A stretch of DNA of 64,000 nt, taken from contig NZ_BOPH01000043.1 of assembly GCF_016863655.1 (NCBI RefSeq), forward strand, positions 62,001-126,000, in the 5' to 3' direction. The stretch is from Virgisporangium ochraceum (lineage in GTDB: Bacteria; Actinomycetota; Actinomycetes; Mycobacteriales; Micromonosporaceae). Made by a program: the position numbers and the translations under genes. Below are positions 59,017-64,000 of the stretch, in pieces. Under the pieces are notes generated by a model. It ran no database searches and was not told where the DNA came from. It was given only the letters and a program-made list of their open reading frames with translations. Numbering within the stretch: position 1 is the stretch's first letter; each line of letters opens with the position of its first letter.

Positions 59017-60468
59017 TCAGGCGACCACGGCGGGTTCGGACCAGCGGCGGGTCGGGCGTTCCACCAGGTGCCTCGCCCCGGCCAGCCGGGCCACGGCCTC
59101 CCGCACCTGCGGCACCGGCAGGACGTAGGGCATGCGCAGGTAACGCTCGAACGTGCCGTCGACGCCGAACCTCGGGCCGGGCGCGATGCGCAGGTCCAGC
59201 TCGGCCGCCGCGCGGGCCAGCGCCGTCGCCACCGGGGCGTCCAGCTCGATCCACAGGCACAGGCCACCCGACGGCACCGTGAACCGCCACTGCGGCAGCT
59301 CCGCGCGCAGCGCGGCCGCCAGCGCGTCGCGCTGGGCGCGCAGGTCGCGGCGCCGCGCGCCGATGATCTCGTCGGACCGGCGCAGCAGGTGCACCGCGAT
59401 CAGCTGCTCCAGCACCGGTGACGCCATGTCGACGTTGACCCGCAGCGCGGCCAGCCGGGCGATCGTCGGCGCCGCGGCACGGATCCAGCCGATGCGCAGC
59501 CCACCCCAGAACGGCTTGCTCATGCCACCGATCGACACGGTGCGCGCCCCGCGGTCGTAGACGGCCACCGGCGGCGGGTTGGCACCGGCGTCGAGCCGCA
59601 GGTCGGCGAAGGACTCGTCGATGACCAGCTCGGTGCCGGCGGCGTGGGCGACGGCGGGCAGCCGCGCCCGCAGCGGCTCCGGCATCAGGTGGCCGGTGGG
59701 GTTGTGGAAGTCGGGGATCAGGTAGGCCAGCCGGGCCGACGCGCCCCGCAGCGTGGAGAGCATCAGCTCCGGGTCCCAGCCGTTGTGGTCCAGGTTGTAG
59801 GTCAGGACCCGGTGCCGCCGCTCGGCCAGCGACGTGAGCGCGTTCGGGTACGTCGGAGCCTCGACCAGCACCCGCTGCCCGGGCGCGGCGAACAGCCGCA
59901 CGAGCAGGTCGAGCCCCTGCTGCACGCCGGCAGTGATCATGATTTGTTCGGGGTCGGTGGGCAGGCCGCGGTCGGTGTAGCGGGCGGCGACCAGCTCACG
60001 TAGCGGCACGATCCCGGTCGGCTGGTAGCCCTGCCGGCTGAGATACGGCGGAAGATCCAGCGCAGCCTGCTGCACGGCGTCGGTGATCTGCGGCGGAGCG
60101 GCGAGCGCCGCGCAGTTGAGGTCGATCACGTCGGCGTCGTCGCCGTCGACCGCCATGATCACGCCGCCGCTGCCGATGCGGTGGCCGCCCGGCAGCTCGG
60201 TCCAGCTTCCGGCGCCGCGGCGGCTGGTGAGGTGACCGGACTCACGCAGCGTCCGGTACGCCGCGGTGACCGTGGTGCGGCTGATGCCCAGCGCCTCGGC
60301 CAGCTCCCGCTCGGCGGGCAGCCGCACCCCGAGGGCGAGCCGGCCGTCGGTGAGGAGACCGCGCACCGCCTCGGCCAGCGCCACGTACTCGGGGCCACGG
60401 CGGTGCGTCCGCACCTGCCACTCGCCGAGCAAACGGGCCAGTTGGACCCCTCGCATGATGCCCGCCAC
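59017..60468 (-). CDS. MocR-type GntR/aminotransferase regulator (YczR-like)
   Basis: 483 residues from GTG 60468, with GGAGG 5 bases upstream; ATG 60456 is an alternative. The N-terminal winged helix of the GntR family ('GPEYVALAEAVRGLLTDGRL', 'LPAERELAEALGISRTTVTA', 'AYRTLRESGHLTSRRGAGSW') is fused to an aminotransferase-fold domain with the PLP Lys in 'GARTVSIGGMSKPFWGGLRI' and 'LAYLIPDFHNPTGHLMPEPL'. MocR proteins sense PLP or its adducts. The divergent gene encodes a YczE-type membrane protein, the known YczR partner arrangement. Direct ATTGGC repeats lie between them. Confidence 0.95.
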   Translation of the reverse strand: MAGIMRGVQLARLLGEWQVRTHRRGPEYVALAEAVRGLLTDGRLALGVRLPAERELAEALGISRTTVTAAYRTLRESGHLTSRRGAGSWTELPGGHRIGSGGVIMAVDGDDADVIDLNCAALAAPPQITDAVQQAALDLPPYLSRQGYQPTGIVPLRELVAARYTDRGLPTDPEQIMITAGVQQGLDLLVRLFAAPGQRVLVEAPTYPNALTSLAERRHRVLTYNLDHNGWDPELMLSTLRGASARLAYLIPDFHNPTGHLMPEPLRARLPAVAHAAGTELVIDESFADLRLDAGANPPPVAVYDRGARTVSIGGMSKPFWGGLRIGWIRAAAPTIARLAALRVNVDMASPVLEQLIAVHLLRRSDEIIGARRRDLRAQRDALAAALRAELPQWRFTVPSGGLCLWIELDAPVATALARAAAELDLRIAPGPRFGVDGTFERYLRMPYVLPVPQVREAVARLAGARHLVERPTRRWSEPAVVA

Positions 60469-60483
60469 GTCCACCTCCCGGAA

Positions 60484-60542
60484 ATTGGTTCTTTCGCCGC
60501 AGGCCAATTGGCTTGAGATTGGCATGCGTGACCCAGATTGGC
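60484..60542. promoter_or_regulatory. ATTGGC repeat array, putative MocR operator
   Basis: Hexamers ATTGGT (60484-60489) and ATTGGC (60507-60512, 60518-60523, 60537-60542) occur in one orientation; the second is also half of a perfect palindrome GCCAATTGGC (60503-60512). Two repeats are 11 bp apart, one helical turn. The array spans the gap between the MocR and YczE starts and reaches into yczE. MocR operators are known to be paired direct and inverted repeats. Confidence 0.65.
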
Positions 60543-61214
60543 AACCGCCTTCCGCTCCGCTACCGCTTCCCGCGCCGGTTCCTCCAGCTGCAGGCCGGTC
60601 TGGTGCTGTACGGCGTCAGCATGGCGCTGTTCATCCGGGCGGACCTCGGGCTCGACCCGTGGGACGTGTTCCACCAGGGCGTCAGCGAGCGCACCGGGCT
60701 GCGGTTCGGCTGGGTGGTGTTCCTCGTCAGCGTCGCGGTGCTGCTGCTGTGGATCCCGCTGCGGCAACGGCCCGGCATCGGGACGGTCAGCAATGCCGTC
60801 GTCATCAGCCTGGCCGTCGAGGGCGGGCTGGCCGTGCTGCCGGACGTCGAGGCGATGTGGCTGCGCATCGTGATGCTGGTGGCCGCGGTCGTGCTCAACG
60901 GCGTCGCCACCGGGTCCTACATCGGCGCCGAACTCGGACCGGGACCGCGCGACGGCCTCATGACGGGACTGGCCCGCCGCTTCCCCCGGCTGTCGATCCG
61001 CCTGGTGCGCACCGCGATCGAGGTGACGGTGCTCGCGGTCGGCTGGCTGCTCGGCGGCTCGGTCGGCGCCGGCACGGTGCTGTACGCGCTGGCGATCGGA
61101 CCGTTGACGCAGGCGTTCCTGCCGATCTTCACCGTGCAGTACCGTCAGGCCGGTGCTGCGACCGACGTATCCGATCCGCACTCCCCGCCTCGCCCTGCGC
61201 CCGTTCACCCGTGA
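60528..61214 (+). CDS. YczE/YyaS/YitT family membrane protein
   Basis: 228 residues from GTG 60528. Five or six hydrophobic helices: 'FLQLQAGLVLYGVSMALFIR', 'FGWVVFLVSVAVLLLWIPLR', 'GTVSNAVVISLAVEGGLAVL', 'LRIVMLVAAVVLNGVATGSY' and 'AIEVTVLAVGWLLGGSVGAG'. Family marks are 'RADLGLDPWDVFHQGVSERT' and 'GAELGPGPRDGLMTGLARRF'. Function unknown, probably transport of a vitamin B6- or amino-acid-related compound given its MocR partner. No ribosome binding site is seen before the GTG, so it may be leaderless. The last 62 bp overlap the GNAT gene in another frame. Confidence 0.92.
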   Translation: MTQIGNRLPLRYRFPRRFLQLQAGLVLYGVSMALFIRADLGLDPWDVFHQGVSERTGLRFGWVVFLVSVAVLLLWIPLRQRPGIGTVSNAVVISLAVEGGLAVLPDVEAMWLRIVMLVAAVVLNGVATGSYIGAELGPGPRDGLMTGLARRFPRLSIRLVRTAIEVTVLAVGWLLGGSVGAGTVLYALAIGPLTQAFLPIFTVQYRQAGAATDVSDPHSPPRPAPVHP

Positions 61215-61716
61215 CGACCTCGACGCCGTCGAGGCCTACGTCAGCGACCCCGACGTCGTGCGCTTCCTCTACTGGGAGGTGGCAACCGACCGGGCCGCGG
61301 CACGTCGGATGCTCGACGGGAAGATCGGGCACTGGTCGCTGAACGAGCCCGGCCAGTCGCTGATCCTGGCGATCGAGAGCGGCGGCACGCTGATCGGCGA
61401 GGTCGTCCTCAAGTGGCTCAGTGGGGAGCACCGCCAGGGCGAGGTCGGGTTCGTGGTGACGCCGGCGCACCAGGGTCACGGGTACGCGGCGGAGGCCGCC
61501 CGGGCGATGCTCGCGTTGGCGTTCGACGACCTCGGGCTGCACCGGGTGATCGGCCGGTGCGACGCCCGGAACAAGGCCTCCGCGTCGGTGCTCGAACGGC
61601 TGGGCATGCGGCGGGAGGCGCACTTCGTCCAGAACGAGATCTTCAAGGGCGAATGGGGCGACGAGTATGTCTACGCGATCCTCGCCGATGAGTTCGCCCG
61701 ATCGGGCAGGGCCTAG
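61153..61716 (+). CDS. GNAT family N-acetyltransferase (RimJ/RimL type)
   Basis: 187 residues from GTG 61153, starting inside the end of the YczE gene. Typical RimJ/RimL-like start 'PIRTPRLALRPFTRDDLDAV', then 'GSGTLIGEVVLKWL'-type strand ('SGGTLIGEVVLKWLSGEHRQ'), 'GEVGFVVTPAHQGHGYAAEA', with the acetyl-CoA motif 'HQGHGYAAEA' (Q/RxxGxG/A), and 'VIGRCDARNKASASVLERLG'. It acetylates an amino group, perhaps of an aminoglycoside-like molecule or a protein N-terminus. A 10-bp gap leads to the MOSC gene. Confidence 0.93.
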   Translation: MLRPTYPIRTPRLALRPFTRDDLDAVEAYVSDPDVVRFLYWEVATDRAAARRMLDGKIGHWSLNEPGQSLILAIESGGTLIGEVVLKWLSGEHRQGEVGFVVTPAHQGHGYAAEAARAMLALAFDDLGLHRVIGRCDARNKASASVLERLGMRREAHFVQNEIFKGEWGDEYVYAILADEFARSGRA

Positions 61717-61726
61717 GCTGCGTCCC

Positions 61727-62377
61727 GTGGCGACTCTGCTCTCGGTCAACCTGGCCCACCCCCGTGACGACCGCGGCCGGACCGTCCAGGTGACCGGCAT
61801 CGACAAGCGGCCGACCACCGGTCCGGTACGCCTCGACGTCCCCGCGCCCGGCGGCAGCGGTGTGGCCGGCGACCTGATCGGCGCGCCGCACATCCACGGC
61901 GGCGGCGACCAGGCCGTGTACGCCTACGCGCGGGAGGACCTCGACACCTGGGCGGGCGAGCTGAACCGGACCCTGACCAACGGCCAGTTCGGCGAGAACC
62001 TGACCACCTTCGGGCTCGACGTGAACGGCGCCCTGATCGGCGAGCACTGGCGCATCGGCGACGCGCTGCTCGAGGTCTCCGCACCGCGGATCCCCTGCTC
62101 CACGTTCGCCCGCTGGATCGGTGAACCGCACTGGATCAAGCGGTTCACCCAACGCGGCGTGTCCGGCGCCTACCTGCGGGTGCTCGAAGCCGGCGAGATC
62201 GAGGCGGGCCGACCGGTCGAGGTGGTGCACCGGCCCGCGCACGGCGTCACCTCCGCGCTCACGTTCCGGGCGCTCACCACCGAACCCGGCCTCATCCCCC
62301 GGCTCGCCGACGTCGAGGCGCTCGCGGAGGAGATCAAGGAGAAGGTCGCGCGCCGTCTCGCCAGGGCCGCGTCGTGA
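61727..62377 (+). CDS. MOSC domain protein (YiiM-like)
   Basis: 216 residues from GTG 61727. MOSC features: 'TGPVRLDVPAPGGSGVAGDL', 'HIHGGGDQAVYAYAREDLDT', 'NGQFGENLTTFGLDVNGALI' and the conserved Cys in 'SAPRIPCSTFARWIG'. YiiM-type proteins reduce N-hydroxylated bases with a molybdenum cofactor bound at this Cys; other MOSC proteins are cofactor carriers. It overlaps by GTGA with a 12-codon minicistron that leads into the Hsp70-like gene. Confidence 0.93.
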   Translation: MATLLSVNLAHPRDDRGRTVQVTGIDKRPTTGPVRLDVPAPGGSGVAGDLIGAPHIHGGGDQAVYAYAREDLDTWAGELNRTLTNGQFGENLTTFGLDVNGALIGEHWRIGDALLEVSAPRIPCSTFARWIGEPHWIKRFTQRGVSGAYLRVLEAGEIEAGRPVEVVHRPAHGVTSALTFRALTTEPGLIPRLADVEALAEEIKEKVARRLARAAS

Positions 62378-62412
62378 CCCGGCCCGCGACCGGTCCCGGG
62401 AGCGCGTCGTGA
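62374..62412 (+). other. 12-codon minicistron bridging MOSC and Hsp70-like genes
   Basis: GTG at 62374 overlaps the MOSC stop (GTGA, 62374-62377); the frame runs 12 codons to TGA 62410-62412, which overlaps the Hsp70-like start (GTGA, 62409-62412). Its product would be Val-Thr-Arg-Pro-Ala-Thr-Gly-Pro-Gly-Ser-Ala-Ser, resembling the first 12 residues of the next protein. Whether the peptide matters is unknown; it could serve coupled re-initiation. Confidence 0.45.
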
Positions 62413-64000
62413 GCCGGCTCGCGATCGACCTCGGTACCTCGCACACCGTCGCGGTCGTCGAACGGCCCGGCCAGCAGCCGCGTCCGCTGCTCTTCGACGG
62501 CTCACCCGTGCTGCCGTCCGGGGTGTTCGCCGCCGCCGACGGCGGGATCCACGTGGGACGCGACGCGGTGCGGCTCGCGCACCTGGAACCGCACCGGTAC
62601 GAGCCGCACCCGAAGCGCCGCGTCGACGAGGGGACCGTGCTGCTCGGCGACGCGGAGTACCCGGTCGCGATGCTCCTCGGCGCGCTCCTGCACCGGGTGA
62701 CGCAGGAGGCCGGCCACGCGACGACCACGGTGATCACCTGCCCGGCCGACTGGGGCCGGCTGCGCCGGCAGGTGCTGGTCGACGCGGCCCACCGGGCCGG
62801 CATCGCCGACCCCGTGCTCGTCGACGAGCCGGTGGCCGCCGCGGCCTACTGCACCCGGGTGGTGGGCGGGCACGCCCTCGCCGGCCAGTCGCTGCTCGTG
62901 TTCGACTTCGGCGGCGGCACGCTCGACCTCGCCGTGGTGCGCCTCGACCCGGCGGGCACGCGCGTCACCGGGGTGAGCGGCCTGGAGAACCTCGGCGGCC
63001 TCGACATCGACGAGGCGCTGGTCGGCCACCTCGGGCAGCTCGTCGCGGCACGCGACCCCGCCGGCTGGCACCGGCTCTCGCGCCCGTCGAACCCGGCCGA
63101 GCTCCGCGACCGCCGGGCGTTCCGCGACGAGGTGCGGGTCGCCAAGGAGATGCTGTCGCGCACCACCGTCGCGCCGGTGAGCGTCCCCGGCTGGTCGGAG
63201 ACCCTGCACCTGACGCGCGAGGAGCTCGACCGGCTCGCCGGTCCCCTCGTCGACCGCGCCGTCGACGAGACCCGCCGCCTTCTCGACGGCGTCGGCGTGG
63301 CACCCAGCGGGATCCTGCTGGTGGGCGGGTCGAGCCGGATCCCGTTGGTGGCGACGCGGCTGCACGGCCGGTTCGGCGTCGCGCCGATGGTGCCGGAGCA
63401 ACCGGAGCTTCCGGTCGCGCTCGGTGCGCTCGCGTCGCTGGCGGAGGTGCCGGTGGCGCCGCCCGCGCCGACCTCGGGTGCGCCGACGGCCCCGGTCTCG
63501 GGCTCCCCGCAGACGGGCTCCCAGCGGTCCGCGCACGGCGGCGCGGCCTTTCTCCCGGGCGACAACACCAGCACCGGCATCCCCATCAGCGGCCCGCCCG
63601 GCGACCCGGGCGCACCCTGGACCGGCCGCCCGCAGGGTCCACAGTGGACGGCGCCGCCCCCGCCACCCCGCCGCGCCCCGCGCGGCGCGCTGATCCTCGC
63701 GATCGCCGCGAGCGTCACGCTCGTCGTGCTCGCCGGTGCCACGATCTGGTTCGTCCGCGACGCGGTGCGCGGCAAGGACACGCCGAGCAAGGAGAACCCC
63801 GCCGCCGCGTCCACCCCCTCCAGCACGCCGAACCGCGGCCCGGCGCCGACGGGATTCGCGTGGTGCGGCGACGCCATCTTCTGCCCCACCACACCGGTCT
63901 GCGAAGACGCCGACGAGGAGGAGGTCGACTGCGCCAAGCCGCACACGACCGAGCTGTTCGCCGGCGGCCTCCTGCCCGGCGAGGGCTTCAGCGGCGGCGA
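62409..64000 (+). CDS. Hsp70-like ATPase with membrane anchor, C-terminus beyond window
   Basis: 530 codons visible from GTG 62409, still open at 64000. Residues 1-355 form an actin-like ATPase: phosphate loop 1 'SRLAIDLGTSHTVAVVERPG', phosphate loop 2 'SLLVFDFGGGTLDLAVVRLD' and the adenosine loop 'GILLVGGSSRIPLVATRLHG'. There is no substrate-binding domain; instead there is a Pro/Gly/Ser-rich linker (about 360-425), one transmembrane segment 'ALILAIAASVTLVVLAGATI' (about 428-447) and an extracytoplasmic part with Cys residues ('WCGDAIFCPTTPVCEDADEE'). Such single-pass Hsp70-like proteins occur in actinomycetes; their function is unknown. Not a general chaperone. Confidence 0.92.
   Translation, partial: MSRLAIDLGTSHTVAVVERPGQQPRPLLFDGSPVLPSGVFAAADGGIHVGRDAVRLAHLEPHRYEPHPKRRVDEGTVLLGDAEYPVAMLLGALLHRVTQEAGHATTTVITCPADWGRLRRQVLVDAAHRAGIADPVLVDEPVAAAAYCTRVVGGHALAGQSLLVFDFGGGTLDLAVVRLDPAGTRVTGVSGLENLGGLDIDEALVGHLGQLVAARDPAGWHRLSRPSNPAELRDRRAFRDEVRVAKEMLSRTTVAPVSVPGWSETLHLTREELDRLAGPLVDRAVDETRRLLDGVGVAPSGILLVGGSSRIPLVATRLHGRFGVAPMVPEQPELPVALGALASLAEVPVAPPAPTSGAPTAPVSGSPQTGSQRSAHGGAAFLPGDNTSTGIPISGPPGDPGAPWTGRPQGPQWTAPPPPPRRAPRGALILAIAASVTLVVLAGATIWFVRDAVRGKDTPSKENPAAASTPSSTPNRGPAPTGFAWCGDAIFCPTTPVCEDADEEEVDCAKPHTTELFAGGLLPGEGFSGG

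Overview
The window is 64 kb of very GC-rich, gene-dense DNA with strong third-position G/C bias, frequent GTG starts (one well-supported TTG start) and ATGA/GTGA start-stop overlaps. Family content (DinB/maleylpyruvate isomerase-like proteins, an AfsR/SARP regulator, MocR-YczE, HxlR and WYL regulators, Trp-associated membrane protein, hisI-trpE gene order, TIGR03085 protein) points to an actinomycete. The trp-lgt layout would fit Micromonosporaceae or a relative, but that is inference. It reads as ordinary chromosome: I see no tRNA, rRNA, CRISPR array, transposase, integrase or phage gene.

Layout. 1-6.6 kb: TetR plus a maleylpyruvate isomerase-like protein, an AI-2E family permease, a methyltransferase, a copper amine oxidase and a dienelactone hydrolase-like enzyme. 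6.7-11.2 kb: HxlR regulator, RraA-like protein and a coupled heterodimeric ABC exporter. 11.3-14.5 kb: flavoprotein, ECF sigma factor with a C-terminal NTF2-like domain, another maleylpyruvate isomerase-like protein and a broken short-chain dehydrogenase. 14.5-16.9 kb: MTA/SAH nucleosidase-like protein and a secreted GH18 chitinase whose promoter carries a near-consensus DasR box. 16.9-20.8 kb: UvrA-like ATPase divergent from a WYL regulator over a shared inverted repeat, then decayed sequence with an AlkD-type pseudogene. 20.8-30.2 kb: S41 protease, DUF3291, DinB, Gfo/Idh, two coupled imine reductase-like enzymes opposite an HxlR regulator, YjbR, a ThDP enzyme coupled to a cyclase-family hydrolase, an M23 peptidase and a membrane coiled-coil protein. 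30.2-35 kb: two DHA2 transporters, a 2-hydroxyacid dehydrogenase and bioD. 35-48 kb: monooxygenase, lgt, NUDIX and the tryptophan genes in two blocks (trpC-trpB-trpA and hisI-trpE-TrpMP-methyltransferase) separated by a secreted triple-repeat protein and a large AfsR-like regulator. 48-56 kb: MerR-aldo/keto reductase pair, TetR-controlled ABC-2 exporter and a second heterodimeric ABC exporter. 56-64 kb: TIGR03085 protein, long-chain acyl-CoA synthetase, MocR/YczE pair, GNAT, MOSC and a membrane-anchored Hsp70-like protein running off the end.

Structure beyond genes. There are two different long intergenic palindromes (34987-35069 and 58825-58889) that look like dispersed repeat elements; six exact copies of an 11-bp near-palindrome, TCCACAGTGGA or its complement, all inside genes; two junctions (trpE/TrpMP and MOSC/Hsp70) where a small duplication appears to have turned a start-stop overlap into a chain of two overlaps through a minicistron; and several regulator-operator pairs that can be read from sequence. 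No complete new defence or biosynthetic system is evident. The least ordinary functional hypothesis is the coupled cyclase-family hydrolase/ThDP enzyme pair, which could be an isatin-hydrolase-like plus arylglyoxylate decarboxylase step. Starts of many genes were moved from the longest possible reading frame to a start supported by ribosome binding site, overlap or family length.
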